Source of the DNA: Vanessa cardui
Taxonomy: Eukaryota > Arthropoda > Insecta > Lepidoptera > Nymphalidae
Reading direction: 5' to 3'
Length of the DNA stretch: 64,000 nt
Assembly (NCBI RefSeq): GCF_905220365.1
Contig: NC_061143.1
Span: 1-64,000 of the forward strand
Shown: positions 38,881 to 50,500 of the stretch, one piece after another
How the letters are laid out: every line of letters starts with the position of its first letter
How positions within the stretch are numbered: the first letter of the stretch is position 1
The notes under the pieces: model-generated
Database searches by the model: none
The model's input: only the letters and a program-made list of their open reading frames with translations
Told to the model about the DNA's origin: nothing
Program-made: the position numbers and the translations under genes

Positions 38881-40055
38881 TACTGAGTGTCCATGGCCGT
38901 CGCCTCCTCCCCAGTCCTCGGCTGTTCTTGTGCCGCAGCCGGTGGTCGAACCGGCTGCGAGGAGCTGGTTGCCTTCTTCTTTGTGTTCTTCTTCGGCGGA
39001 TGAGCCGGTAGTGTCCTCGCCGTGGTTGTGGCGGTAGGTCTCGCACAGGCCTTCGACCCGATCTTGTGGTCGGCTGGCTTTCCAGACGCCGCACATATAA
39101 CGCAGTGCGGCGTCTTGGCAGAGCAGGAGCCAGCCTTATGACCGGGCTGACCGCAGCGGTAACAGAGTTGGCTGCGGTCAACCTCCGCGGTGCACCGTGC
39201 CCCCGCGTGTCCACCCTCCAGACACCGGTAGCACCGGAAAGGCCTCGGTGGTAGGAGCGCGACCTGCGCCGAGACCCACCCCACTAGGAGTCTGCTGTCC
39301 CTCAGCTTCTTGGCCGCCGCTAAGGGACAGCTCACATGGGTGGTCCCTAGACCTGAGACCCCCCGACGTATCGTGCCCGCCTTGACCTGATCAGGCGGGC
39401 ATCCTCCGGTCTTGGAGACGGCGGCGACGACCTCCTCTATCGTCGCAGAGTCATCCAGGCCCGAAATGCGCAAAACCGCGCATTTGGTGGGCCTGGACAC
39501 TCGGACGTCGTCCGACCCCAGTGACGCCCTGAGCTTTTCCGCTAGGGCGTCAGCTTTGGGACCACTCGTGGCCCCCGAGACCTCCAGGAGTCGGCCTCCG
39601 GTGGCAGTCGTTTTGCACCGGAGGCCCGTTATGCCGAGATCGCTCAGCGAGATCTCGGCTTTTGCCTTCGCCAAGATGTCGGCATAAGAGAGGCCCCGCT
39701 CCTCCGCCCCTGGCTGCAGGGTGAGAGCCACTGCAGTCGAGCGGGGAGTCCTGAGCCTCGCAGGCCGGCGCTTGGCCGCCGCGACTCCCTCTTCCTTCTT
39801 TTTCTGGGCCTCTTTTTTAGCCCGCTGGCGCGCCTCCTTCTTCTTCTTCCTGGCGTCGCCCGCAACCTTCCACTCCGCGTCGGGTGTTGACGGGGGGTTG
39901 CGCGACGCCGGTCTGTCTCGTTTATCGGGTTGGGTGACACGGGGCGCTGCGGCTTGGGCCGCACTTGCCTTTTTGGCCGCCTTCGACTTCCCTTTTTTGG
40001 CAGCAGCCGCTTGTGCCGGTTGGGTGGCACGGGGCGCTGCGGCTTTGGCCGCATA
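38880..40055 (-). pseudogene. B5 ORF1 remnant, C-terminal 392 codons
   Basis: Frame open from the truncation point through the Lys/Ala linker (AAPRATQPAQAAAAKKGKSK), RRM-like region and three CCHC knuckles (the second reads CYRCGQPGHKAGSC) to the stop in TAATG. The N-terminal half with the coiled coil is missing. Reading upstream, the junction telomere sequence puts a TAG two codons before the first ORF1 codon, so no start is available at the break. Confidence 0.85.
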
Positions 40056-40107
40056 AACCTAACCTAACCTAACCTAACCTAACCTAACCTAACCTAACCT
40101 AACCTAA

Positions 40108-40109
<2 letters not shown>
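40056..40109 (+). repeat. Telomeric (CCTAA)n tract
   Basis: About 11 perfect units between B5 and A3. Confidence 0.98.
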
Positions 40110-40158
<49 letters not shown>

Positions 40159-40159
<1 letters not shown>

Positions 40160-40621
40160 TTTTACTAGGAGGAAATGCATTTACGCATTCCGCCCGGTCG
40201 AAAAGGGGGGACCGGGACGGATATGTGGGACTCCCGGGGCAGAAGGCCCCGTCCTACCCACTAAAACCTCCTAGGATTTACGCCTTCACCGCAAGGCGGC
40301 AGGGCCACGGGAACGCGCTTGGCTCACCACCGCGACCCTGCCAGCGGCTGTCGCAATAGGGGCGACACTTCTCGAGAGGCACGCCAGGGTGTTACGGCGC
40401 ACCTTCCGACTCCGCCTCCGTCTGAACCGTGACGGACTCCCCCGAGTCCGCCACTGGAGGCTGGGCGAAGGCAGCGGATGTAAAGTTCCGCTGCCGACTA
40501 CGTTGCGTCAAGTCAAAACAGGGCCATGCGGCAGCAGATGTAAAGGTCCGCTGCCGATAGCGCTGTGTCACGTCCGGGTTGTGCGGCGGCGGATGTAAAT
40601 GTCCGCCGCCGCTGTGTCAAA
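40159..40621 (-). other. A3 3' UTR with three hairpins
   Basis: TGTAAAG-type hairpins at 40470-40611; the third has loop TGTAAATG. The tail-proximal CTAGGAGG/CCTCCTAG pairing is present. The middle part (about 40310-40430) differs from A1, A2 and A4. Confidence 0.68.
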
Positions 40622-43600
40622 TCAAGGTATTCGGCCAAGATGGTCGCGGCGCCGCCGACCGGGTCTCCGTCGGCGCAGCGGGAGGGAGTTGGGATCGTCC
40701 TCCCGCTGTCGTTCCGCCTTCTCCTTCGCGGACATTACGGCTTCGCCGAAGACCCGTAATGCCGCCCACGCCTCTTCACTCGCGACCATCTTTCTGATGA
40801 GGGCCGGAAGCGACAGGTCTAATCCGATGGCCGTGGACAAGGCTGCGCGAGGCTCCGCCCAGGCTGGGCACTCTGCGCGCGTGTGCTCGGCCGTGTCCAC
40901 GGCTTCGTTGCCACAGTGGTGGCACGTCGGTGCAGGCTCTCTGCCGACCACATCACACAGGTATTTACCAAAACACCCGTGGCCGGTCAGGAGCTGCGTC
41001 AGGTGGTATGAGAGTGGACCGTGTTTGCACTCGACCCACTCTCTCAGAACAGGCCGAATGGCCGCCACGAGATCCCCGCCGGCATCCGGAACTCGCAGCC
41101 GTTCCCTCCACCTCTCCAGGAGGCGATGTCGGGCTTCCTCCCTCCACCGCTGGACTTGGGGTGTGTTCCCGCCTTCTCTTGCCGCCTTGACCCGCCAGTA
41201 GACGCTCGAGTTGATCTCGGCCTCGAGGTCCCATGGCGGGCTTCCGGACAGCAAGCCGGCCGCGGTGTATGACACCGTCCGGTACGCCCGAGCCGCCCTG
41301 AGCGCCATCGCCCGCTGCGGACGTCGCAGAGAGGCGACGTTGCGAGCGCTCAGAGCGTCCGCCCATATTGGCGCACCGTAGAGTGCCATCGAGCGCACCA
41401 CGCCGGAGTACAGACGCCTGCACGAACTACCTGGGCCACCGACGTTGGGCAGAATCCGCCCTAGCGCTCCGGCTGCAGCCACCAGTCTCGGGGCCAAGCG
41501 CCGGAAGTGCTCCTCGAACTTCCACCTGCCATCGAGGACGAGTCCCAGGTACTTCATCGTCGACCCGATGGGGATGGAAGTTCCGCCGATTGTCAGTACC
41601 ATGTCCGGAGGTGGCGCGTTCCGAGGACCATGAAAAGCAAGGGCCTCGGACTTGTGCAAGGCCACCTCGAGGCCCAGAGCACGGATGCGATGAACCACGT
41701 GCGCGACGCCAGCTGTGGCGAGGTAAGCTGCCTCCCGGTGGGTACTGCCGCGGGCCGACACGAGGGTGTCGTCAGCGTAGCATGTGATGCTGACCCCCCG
41801 CAGGGTGGCCCCGCGCAGCACCCAGTCGTACCCGATGTTCCACAGGAGAGGACCCAGTACAGAGCCCTGTGGAACACCGCACGACATCTGTCTCCTCTTG
41901 ATACCGTCTCCAGTCGGGTATACCACGGCACGTCCTGTGAGGTAATCGCCAATTAGACGCCGCAGGTACCACGGTACGTTATGGTACCTCAGCGCTTCCT
42001 TGACGACTTCCCAGGGCAGGGAGTTGAAGGCGTTGGATATGTCCAACGAGACAGCCAACAAAACCCCATCCCGGCTCGCCTCCTCCTCTGCGAGGTCCCT
42101 CACCTTGGCGATCGCGTCCAGCGTCGAGCGGCCAGGGCGGAAGCCATACTGCCGCTCGCTAAGGCCCGGCTCCATGCTGTCGACTAGGCGGACGGCGAGC
42201 ACACGCTCGAAGAGCTTGCTCACCTCGTCGAGCAGCACGATTGGGCGGTAGGCCGACGGCTGATCGGGCGCTCGACCCTCCTTACGAATGAGTACGAGCT
42301 TTCCCGTTTTCCACCGATCGGGGAACCTGCCTTGAGCCAGGCACGCGGTGAATAAGCGCCGGACGCTGTCACCCATTTCGCCCAGTGCGATCGCCAGTGC
42401 GCGTCCCGGTATCCCATCGGGCCCTGGGGCTGTCTTCTTCGAGCGGAGCTTAAGCATTGCCGAGACTAATTCCGACTCGGTGACTGGAGGCGCCAGGTGG
42501 TCGGCGCCGATGTTGTCGTGGCTTCCGGGTGCCATCGGTGGTGGGACAAAATCCCCGCGTTCCGGGAAGAGCGCGCCCACAACTCTCTCCAGTAAATGTG
42601 GCTGGAGAGTGCTGGTGAGTGGGGGGGTCCAGGGTCGGAGTTTTTGTCTCACGACCCGGTACGGTCTCCCCCATGGGTCGCTCTCCAGCGTCGCGAGCCA
42701 TTCTCGCCACGCATCCTCTTTCGCCTGGGCTATGGCCTTCTTGAGTTGATCGCAAGCGTCCCTGTAGGCGGTGTAAAAGGTCGCCTCCAGGTCGCGGTCA
42801 CGCACACGTCTTCTCCTGCTCCTGGCGTACTGGCGGCGAGCCGCAACACAGGCTCTCCGCAGCTGGCGGAGTTCCGGCCGCCACCAATACACGCGGCGAC
42901 GTGGAGCCTGAGGCTTGACTCTCGGCATCGCCACATCGCAAATGCGAAACAGGGCTGCGCCGAGTTGGTCAGCCTCTCGGTCGACCTGCGCCAACGGCTC
43001 GGTGCCGGCGCACCAGGCCTCCACGATTGCCGCCTCTTTTGCCAACTGGCTATCGAGGCGGCCCAGGCTCCACCGCGGACCTTCTGTCCGCTCAACAGCG
43101 GGCCGGACGACTGGAACCGCGGAGACATCGAATCGGATGTATCGATGATCCGATAGAGTCTCCACGGCCGTCTCCACCCTCCACTCTTGAACACGGCGGG
43201 CTAGGGCGATGGACGCGAACGTAACGTCCACGATCGACTCGCCCTGCTGCCGCACGCACGTGCTCTCCGACCCACTGTTGATCACCGCGAGACCGAGCGA
43301 GACCGCCCACTCTTCCAGCGCCTCGCCTCTGGCGTCTGTCGCAGGGGAACCCCAAGCCGTAGATTTGGCGTTGAAGTCCCCCGCAACTAGCACCGGGTTA
43401 GGCGATGCTTGCCCAATCAGAGCCCCGACCTCGACGAGCAGCTGTTCAAACTCCGCGAGACTCCGATTGGGCGAGGCGTAGACGCCCACGGTCACCACAC
43501 TCCCGATCACCGCGACCACGAACCCTCTGCCCCTGGCTACCCCTTCGATAGCAGGGGAACCAGCGACGGCAGGGGCGACGATTGCCACCACTCCTTCGTG

Positions 43601-43747
43601 GTCGGAGACCCAGTCGTCCCGTAAATGAACGACGTAGGGCTCCGATACCACCGCAACGTCGATTTGCCACTCTGCCATGCTTTGGACTAGGAGGTCCTGA
43701 GCTCTGGCAGAGTGGTTTAAATTGGCCTGAAGACAACGCAGAGCCAT
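40622..43747 (-). CDS. A3 ORF2, endonuclease-reverse transcriptase, 1041 aa, mosaic
   Basis: Endonuclease and C-terminal domains match A1. The blocks encoded by about 41882-42100 and 42290-42630 are strongly divergent (for example APGSHDNIGADHLAPP, KLRSKKTAPGPDG, DYLTGRAVVYPTGDGIKRRQMSC), while the stretch between them is again nearly identical to A1. RT motifs are all kept: D in SLDISNAF, GVPQGS, YADD. The pattern suggests gene conversion or template switching with an unseen relative. Confidence 0.92.
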   Translation of the reverse strand: MALRCLQANLNHSARAQDLLVQSMAEWQIDVAVVSEPYVVHLRDDWVSDHEGVVAIVAPAVAGSPAIEGVARGRGFVVAVIGSVVTVGVYASPNRSLAEFEQLLVEVGALIGQASPNPVLVAGDFNAKSTAWGSPATDARGEALEEWAVSLGLAVINSGSESTCVRQQGESIVDVTFASIALARRVQEWRVETAVETLSDHRYIRFDVSAVPVVRPAVERTEGPRWSLGRLDSQLAKEAAIVEAWCAGTEPLAQVDREADQLGAALFRICDVAMPRVKPQAPRRRVYWWRPELRQLRRACVAARRQYARSRRRRVRDRDLEATFYTAYRDACDQLKKAIAQAKEDAWREWLATLESDPWGRPYRVVRQKLRPWTPPLTSTLQPHLLERVVGALFPERGDFVPPPMAPGSHDNIGADHLAPPVTESELVSAMLKLRSKKTAPGPDGIPGRALAIALGEMGDSVRRLFTACLAQGRFPDRWKTGKLVLIRKEGRAPDQPSAYRPIVLLDEVSKLFERVLAVRLVDSMEPGLSERQYGFRPGRSTLDAIAKVRDLAEEEASRDGVLLAVSLDISNAFNSLPWEVVKEALRYHNVPWYLRRLIGDYLTGRAVVYPTGDGIKRRQMSCGVPQGSVLGPLLWNIGYDWVLRGATLRGVSITCYADDTLVSARGSTHREAAYLATAGVAHVVHRIRALGLEVALHKSEALAFHGPRNAPPPDMVLTIGGTSIPIGSTMKYLGLVLDGRWKFEEHFRRLAPRLVAAAGALGRILPNVGGPGSSCRRLYSGVVRSMALYGAPIWADALSARNVASLRRPQRAMALRAARAYRTVSYTAAGLLSGSPPWDLEAEINSSVYWRVKAAREGGNTPQVQRWREEARHRLLERWRERLRVPDAGGDLVAAIRPVLREWVECKHGPLSYHLTQLLTGHGCFGKYLCDVVGREPAPTCHHCGNEAVDTAEHTRAECPAWAEPRAALSTAIGLDLSLPALIRKMVASEEAWAALRVFGEAVMSAKEKAERQREDDPNSLPLRRRRPGRRRRDHLGRIP

Positions 43748-46002
43748 TAGTGCGATGTCTCCATTGGCTCCTCCACGGTCCGTTGGGACGCGGTGACGGG
43801 CCTCTTCGCCACCGTTCCTCTGGCTTTACCTCGCGCAGGGCGGGTTCTGTTCGTAGGACACGCCCTGCTGCCGATGGCATGCGCCGCCGGTTTGCCAGCC
43901 GCTGAGCATATGGCGCAGCTTGCTTCTGCGGCTGTACAATCTCGGGCCTTGTGGTCAGCCCGACCGCAGCGGAAGCACAGACGGCTGCGGTCGACGTCCC
44001 TGTCGCACTTGGCCCCCATGTGGCCTCCCTCGAGGCATTTGTAGCAGCGGAGCGGCCTCGGCTCGAGCAACAGCACCCGCGCCGAGATCCACCCCACTTT
44101 AACCCTGCCAGTTGCCAATATCTTTTTGGCCGCTGCGACTGGGCAGCTGAGCCACAGCGACCTGCAGCCGTTGAAGCCCCGAACGACCACGCCTGGCCTA
44201 ATCGCTCCATCAGGGCAACCTCCTTCTGCGGCGACCGCCGCCACTACTTCGTCCGCCGAGACCGCATCGTCCAGATCCATGACGCGTATCTCGACACATT
44301 TGGTAGGCCGATTGATCTGGACTTCGTCCTGATCGAGGACCTCCCGGAGCTTGGCCGCTAGAGCGTCCGCCGCCTTCTCCGGTTCGTTCGTGCCCGGCGG
44401 CACTTCGAGCATCCTCGCCCCCGTGGCTGTTGTCCTGAAGCGCACGGAGGTGAGGCCGACCTCGCCGAGTTTGACACGGCTTTTGGCCTCAGCGAGAACG
44501 CTCTCGTACCTGACCCCTTTCTCCTCAGCACCGGGTTTCAGTGTGATCGTAATGACCGCGGTGCGAGGAGGGCGAAGCTTCCTTTGCCTAGGGGCTTTCT
44601 TCTTTCCCTTTGTTTCTTTCGCCGGGTTTTTGGGCGACTTGTTCGGTTGTTTGCGAACAACGGCCGCCCATGACATTCCGGAACTGACCGGCTTCGACGG
44701 CGCTGGAGGAACAGTTGTGTTACCCGCAGCTGCTGCTGCTTCTTGAGCAGCCATGCTGGGCTTTGTCCTCTTCTTTTTCCCCTTCTTTTTGGTGACTTTT
44801 GGTTGAGCCGTTTTAGAGCTCCCAACTCTCTCCGTGTCCACAGCAGCGGGCGACTGCGTTGGAGTCGTCCCCCGTGCAGCTGTAACCGCAGTCTGCGTCG
44901 TCTTTCGGTCTGTGGCCAGTGGAGGTCGCAGACGGGGCTCCGGGAGGAGGCGCCGCTCGATGCCCTCCATCCGGGCATTCAGCATGTTGCCGAACTGCTC
45001 CCGGCTGGAGCGCAGCGCCTCCTCCATTACGCGCTGGATGGTTGCCTCGTCCATACTCGCAGGCTGTGTGCGCATCAGGGCCACTTCTCTTCTTAGCTCG
45101 GCCAACTGGCCCGAGAGCTGCGTGTTCGCAGCCTCCAGCCGCGCCACCTCTTCTGTCACGGTCAGGGCTCTCAGATCCGCAACTGCACCTTTAATGGTGT
45201 CAGCGGCAGTCTTCAGAGCCCTGACGAAGGTGCCCTTCAGGTTGCCCGATTTGTCGGCAACCTGAAGCACCACATCAAGCGCTTCCTGGACCTTCGCGTC
45301 TAAGGCGGCTGACGTCTTCGGAATGTCGTTTTCGGTTATACCGATGGTCGGCGTGCGATTCCTCGAGCGAGCCGCCCTTTCCTCGATCGCCGCCTTGGCC
45401 GCTTCAGTGTATGCGGCCAGCGCATCCTCCGCTTCGTACCGCCGTTCTTTCTCCTTTTGGGAGCTGAGCTCATCTTGGGATTTGCCGAGCCCGACGTACA
45501 TCCCGTGAGTAGGCGGTCTGCCACGCCCTCTCTTACTCGAGGGCTTCAGCCACCTACTCACTGACGACTCCGAGAGTTCTGCGTCGCTAAAATGCGCGCT
45601 CGCATCGCTCTCGGAGCCCGAGAAGCTGTCCGCCGTGCGGGGCCGCTTCTCCCCCTTCCTTCGCGTGTCTCGTCCGGTTTGCGTGGGAGACGGGCCTGAC
45701 TCGGAGAGTCGTTCCAGTCTCACCACTGGGATTTTCTGTGCAGTTTCCTGCGTCTGTATTTTGCGCGCCATTGGGGCTTGCACTTCCACCTCCTTTGTAC
45801 AACTTAAACTACTATTTACACCTAAATCTACTCCCACACTCTCCATCTCTATATCCTTTATGCTCGCCAAATGGTCATCGTGAAAAAGATCTAGTGCATC
45901 TTTGTCCCCTCCAGATTTCGATGCGGGACGGTCCGACCCGTGAAGCGGGTCGGAGAGGGAGTGACACCCTCCTGGAGAATTATTATTGTTAGAAGCACTC
46001 AT
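43747..46002 (-). CDS. A3 ORF1, Gag-like protein, 751 aa
   Basis: Starts MSASNNNNSPGGCHSLSD at 46002. Here the reading frame does not continue upstream, which supports this codon as the true start in all A copies. N-terminal differences from A1 and A2 are concentrated in residues 1-90 (GSDRPASKS, LFHDDHLASIKDIE). AT-hook-like motif, coiled coil and knuckles intact. Confidence 0.92.
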   Translation of the reverse strand: MSASNNNNSPGGCHSLSDPLHGSDRPASKSGGDKDALDLFHDDHLASIKDIEMESVGVDLGVNSSLSCTKEVEVQAPMARKIQTQETAQKIPVVRLERLSESGPSPTQTGRDTRRKGEKRPRTADSFSGSESDASAHFSDAELSESSVSRWLKPSSKRGRGRPPTHGMYVGLGKSQDELSSQKEKERRYEAEDALAAYTEAAKAAIEERAARSRNRTPTIGITENDIPKTSAALDAKVQEALDVVLQVADKSGNLKGTFVRALKTAADTIKGAVADLRALTVTEEVARLEAANTQLSGQLAELRREVALMRTQPASMDEATIQRVMEEALRSSREQFGNMLNARMEGIERRLLPEPRLRPPLATDRKTTQTAVTAARGTTPTQSPAAVDTERVGSSKTAQPKVTKKKGKKKRTKPSMAAQEAAAAAGNTTVPPAPSKPVSSGMSWAAVVRKQPNKSPKNPAKETKGKKKAPRQRKLRPPRTAVITITLKPGAEEKGVRYESVLAEAKSRVKLGEVGLTSVRFRTTATGARMLEVPPGTNEPEKAADALAAKLREVLDQDEVQINRPTKCVEIRVMDLDDAVSADEVVAAVAAEGGCPDGAIRPGVVVRGFNGCRSLWLSCPVAAAKKILATGRVKVGWISARVLLLEPRPLRCYKCLEGGHMGAKCDRDVDRSRLCFRCGRADHKARDCTAAEASCAICSAAGKPAAHAIGSRACPTNRTRPARGKARGTVAKRPVTASQRTVEEPMETSH

Positions 46003-46351
46003 ATTTTTAAAAAAGTTGCCGGGGCTGCCGGCGAGACGCAGTCATGACCGGAATACCCTCCGGCCATGCATCCCATCGCGCTGCGTCGCCACTTAGGATT
46101 CGGGTACACAATAAAAGAAAACACTATACAAAAGACTATACACCTAAAATAAACTTATTATTACTACATACTTAAAATATATATACACTCCTTCGTTACC
46201 ACGGGGCCGCCGGTCCACTCTGAAAACAGAGAAAGACCGGGAGCGACCCGTGGCATGCCCTCCGCGTCAGTCTTAGCCGTGGCCGGCGAGCAAGCTCAAG
46301 CCGGCCCCGTTGCCCAGGGTGCGCCACGAGGAGGCGACTGACATGCACCCC
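46003..46351 (-). promoter_or_regulatory. A3 5' UTR
   Basis: 349 bp, same layout as A1; a two-base length change just upstream of ORF1 (TATTTTTAAAAAAG) shifts the upstream frame relative to A1. Confidence 0.55.
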
Positions 46352-46373
46352 AACCTAACCTAACCTAACCTAA

Positions 46374-46375
<2 letters not shown>
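46352..46375 (+). repeat. Telomeric (CCTAA)n tract
   Basis: About 5 units between A3 and C2. Confidence 0.97.
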
Positions 46376-46424
<49 letters not shown>

Positions 46425-47151
46425 TTTTACGAGGAGGAAAGGCATTTACGCCTCCCGCCCGGCCGGGGGACCGGGACGGGTATGTGGGACTCGACCGGGG
46501 CCATAAGGGCCCCGTGCCAGGGCAGAAGGCCCTGTCCTACCCACTAAAACCTCCTCGGGTTTCCACCGTACCGCGTGATGGAGGGGCTACGGGAACGCTA
46601 GAGCATACTTCCGCGGCCCCCCCGCGGCGACCGCCGTGAGGCGGTCAAATCGTTGAATGCGCGCCCAAGGGCGCGCCTTCCTCCGTTGCCTCCGTCCAGT
46701 AAACGTGACGGACTCCCCCGAGTCCGCCACTGGAGGCTGGGCGCCAACAATGCTGACGCCCTGGTGGCGGCGGATAAGATGACAGGCTCCGCTGCCGACC
46801 ATCGGTGTATCTCCACACCACACGGTGGACCACCACGCATCAGATGGTGGACCACCACTCCTCCTTCGACGCTCATAAAGAGCCCTCCGTTCTATATACA
46901 TATATATATATTGACATTTACACAACTATTTACAATATTTACATAAATACATATAATACATATTGTACATATAGTACACTCCTCCGCTATGCCAGCGGGG
47001 CCGCTCACATAGTCCACTCCGCTGCGCTCGGAGAAGTACTAGGAGCGACCTCGCGGCCTTCCTCCGCGTCAGTCTTAGCCGCGGCCGGCGAGCACACAAG
47101 CCGGCCCCGTTGCCCAGGGTGCGCCACGAGGAGGCGACTGACATGCACCCC
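46376..47151 (-). mobile_element. C2: ORF-less, probably non-autonomous telomeric retroelement
   Basis: 776 bp with a 48-nt tail. Nearly identical to C1, with a handful of substitutions (for example CTAGAGCAT for CTAAAGCAT, AAACGTGACGG for AAGCGTGACGG) and the 3-nt GAG retained near the 5' end. Different tail and flanks show it is a separate insertion rather than a misassembled copy. Confidence 0.82.
46430..46557 (-). other. C2 3'-terminal fold
   Basis: CGAGGAGG (46430-46437) with CCTCCTCG (46550-46557) and inner AGGC-ATTTAC-GCCT, as in C1. Confidence 0.72.
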
Positions 47152-47165
47152 AACCTAACCTAACC
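47152..47165 (+). repeat. Telomeric repeat remnant, 14 bp
   Basis: AACCTAACCTAACC between C2 and B6. Confidence 0.95.
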
Positions 47166-47344
47166 TTTTTTTTTTTTTTTTTTATGGTTGGGAAATCCAT
47201 CATGGAGACCCTCCGCTCTGGGGGAAGAGCGAAGGGTACTGTCAGACTCCTACTGACTAAAACCCAACCCGTGTCCTCCACGTGCCCATGAGTCGGAGGG
47301 GCGGGTATCGCCGAAGCATTCGTCGCACCCCTCCGACGGGCGTT

Positions 47345-47375
47345 GGCGCGCCTGATGTAAAGAGTCAGGCGTGCC
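47345..47375 (-). other. B6 3'-UTR hairpin, intermediate variant
   Basis: GGCGCGCCTGA/TCAGGCGTGCC: only one side of the co-varying pair has changed, giving G-T on the + strand and A-C in the RNA sense. It is the only copy of nine with an imperfect stem. Confidence 0.7.
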
Positions 47376-47513
47376 CCGTCAATCACTGCGGCTGTCCACC
47401 CGGCCGCAGGACTCCACTACGAGGCGCGCGTGCGGAACACGACGCCGCCGCCTCGAGGCCTGTTGCTGGTCGGACGGCGAGACGCCCCGAGTCTGCCGTC
47501 CGCAGGCCACGCC

Positions 47514-50500
47514 CTAGGGTGGTCGTAAGTCGGCGACCACCCTGCGACGCCCAGTTCGTCTGCTGCGGGAGGGGAGAGAGGAGGCAGCCTCTCTCTCCCT
47601 TTCCGCCGCCTCCTTTGCGAGCATCACTTCCTCGCAGAAGGTGGCGACGGCGCTCCACCCTGCCTCGCTCCGCACCATCGCAGAGACGACGGCCGGAAGC
47701 GAGAGGTTCCCCGCAGCGACACCGACGGCCGCGACGAGGTCACGGCGCTGCTCAGCCCATGCTGGGCACTCCGCCAACGTGTGCAACGCCGTATCGTCGC
47801 GACCATCGCCACAATGGTGGCACTGGGACGTCGGCTCCCGACCTATGCGACACAGGTACCTACCGAAGCATCCGTGTCCAGTAAGCACCTGCGTCAGCCG
47901 GAAGCTGAGGGCGCCGTGGCTCCTAGTGAGCCACTCCTTCAAAACGGGCCTCACCGCCGCAATAGCGACGGCTTGCCCTGCCGTGGGTCGCGCGAATCGC
48001 GTCTCCCACTCCGCCACTGAGACCTGGCGGAGCTCTGCCCTGCGTGCCTCTATCTGTCGAGGCACCAGGCGCTCACCCCGCTCGACCGCCTCCGCGCGCC
48101 ACCAATAGAGCGACGCGAGGAGCTTAGCCTCGAGGTCCCAGGGCGGCGATCCGGCTAGGAGGCTCGCTGCCTCGAAGGAGATCGTACGGTATCCCCTTAT
48201 CAACCTGACGGCCATCGCGCGCTGTGGCCTCCTCAGCGCGGCGACGTTGCGGGCCGTCAGGGCATCCGCCCACACTGGCGCGGCGTATAGCGCCATCGAC
48301 CGTACGACCCCCAAGTAGAGCCTCCTGCATGAGGAGTTGGGTCCCCCCAGATTGGGCAGCAAGCGCGAGAGCGCTGAAGCGGCGCCCAACAACCGGGGGG
48401 CGAGCCGTGTAAAGTGCGGCTCGAAGTTCCACCTACTGTCGAGGACGAGTCCTAGGTATTTCATCGTCGACTCGACAGCGATGGACACCCCTCCTACCAT
48501 GATGCTGGACCCGGGAGGCGGCTTCGTCCTCGGCCCGTGAAAACACAGGGCTTCCGACTTGTGCAATGCCACCTCCAAGCCCAGCCGCCGGATCCTTCCC
48601 ACGGCATGCGCGACACCAGCAGTCGCGCGTATGGCCGCCTGCCGGTACGTCTTTCCACGTGCTGTAACCAGCGTGTCGTCGGCGTAACAAATGACGCCGA
48701 CGCCGTGGATGAACGCACCGCGCAGGGCCCAGTCGTACCCCACGTTCCACAGGAGTGGACCCAAAACGGAACCCTGTGGAACGCCGCACGACGTCTCCCG
48801 ACGACCCCACCTCTCGCGACCCGGGTACACGACCGCTCGGTTCGACAAGTAGGCCGCGACCACGCGTTGGAGGTAGCGCGGCACTCCGTGGTATCGGAGT
48901 GCTTCCCTGATGGTACTCCAAGGCAAGGTGTTGAAAGCGTTGGCGATGTCGAGCGACACCGCCAAGACCACCTCACCCCGGGCGACTGCCTCCTCCGCGA
49001 GGGCCTTCACGCGCATGATCGCGTCGACCGTCGAACGCCCTTGGCGGAAGCCGAATTGGTTCTCCGCCAAATCCGGCCCCACCCTGGTCATGTGCTGAAC
49101 GAGGCGACTGGCGATGACACGCTCGAAGATCTTACACACCTCGTCCAGCAACACGATCGGTCGGTACGCAGATGGCGAGTCTGCGGGTCGTCCCTCCTTC
49201 TTGAGCAAGACCAGCTTCCCGGTCTTCCACCGGCTTGGAAACTGGCCTCGCTCCAAGCATGCGCTCAGCAGCCCTGAGAGTCGTGGCCCGAGTTCTCTCA
49301 GGGCGAGGACCCACGCACGGCCTGGAATGCCGTCGGGTCCAGGGGCGGTGTTCCTGATGCGAGCCACCGCCCCTCTGAGCTCTTCCCGGGTGACGGCGGG
49401 CACGTCGTCTTCACCCTCTTCCGCGTCACTGTGAGGCGGAACCATAGCCGGTGGTGTGTGCTCCGGTCTAGAAGGAAACAGAGCACCCACCACCTCCTCC
49501 AGCAGCTGCGGCTGGAGACTCCGGGACAGTGGGGGAGCCGACTGGCGCAACTTGCCCCTCACCATCAAGTAGGGGCGTCCCCACGGATCTAGGTCCAGAG
49601 TCTCCACCAGCTCGTCGTTGGCCTGGGCCTTGGCTCTGACGATGGCCAGCTGGAGTGCGCTCTTCGCCTCCCTGTAGCTAGCGTACAGTTCCGCCTCTTC
49701 ATTCTCCTGTGCTTCTTCGGCCGCCGCTGTAAAGGGGCGGCGGCCTCTCCTCCGTCGTCGGCACCTCGCGTACTGGCGTCGCATCTGTGTGCATTCGTTG
49801 CGCAACTGCGCAATCGACTGCGCCCACCAGTACACTTGGCGCCTAGCTGACAACGGCCGGACTCGGGGCATGCCAGCGTCGCATATGTCCGACATGCTCT
49901 CCCGGAACCACTCCGCCTCGTCGTCGATGTCAGTAGGCCTGTCTGGCGAATCTAGCCAGGCCTTGACGATCGAGGCCTCCAGGAGAGCCTCCCTGTCCAG
50001 CCGCTTCAGCGCCCATCGCGGACTGTCTCCGTGCCGACCTGCCGCTTGGATCGGCCGAATCGAAGTTCGGGCAGAGACGCTAAACCGAATGTACCTATGG
50101 TCGGATAGCGTCTCGACGTCCTCGACGACGTGCCAGTCGAGGACGTTGCGCGCGAGAGCGGGGCTAGCGAACGTGAGGTCCACTATAGACCCACCCCGCT
50201 GCCGCACGCACGTCTGCACCGAACCCCGATTCAGGAGAAGCAGGCCCAGCTCGACCGCCCACTCCTCCACTAGCTCACCCCGCGCGTCCGTAGACGGGGA
50301 ACCCCAAGCCGTAGACTTGGCGTTGAAGTCCCCCAGGACGATCACGGGGCGAGGACAGCCACGACGGACAACCGTGGCCAACTCCAGGGTGACACTCTCC
50401 AGATCGGCGAGAGAAAGGCTGGGGGCGAAATATACCCCCACGACCATGATGTCACCCCAGACTGCCGCGACATAGCCCCGCCCTCGAGTTATGGCCTCGA

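Larger units (their letters stand above)
35340..40055 (-). mobile_element. B5: B element truncated inside ORF1
   Basis: 4.7 kb with a 22-nt tail. Keeps the 3' UTR, a complete ORF2 and the C-terminal part of ORF1. The break follows GCATA, where full copies read GCATATGTCGG, and joins AACCTAACC directly without clear microhomology. There is no 5' UTR, so it should lack a promoter. Confidence 0.92.
40110..46351 (-). mobile_element. A3: full-length A element with mosaic ORF2
   Basis: 6.24 kb with a 49-nt tail. ORF1 and both flanks of ORF2 match A1 and A2 closely, but two blocks within the RT gene do not. Both ORFs are open. Confidence 0.93.
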
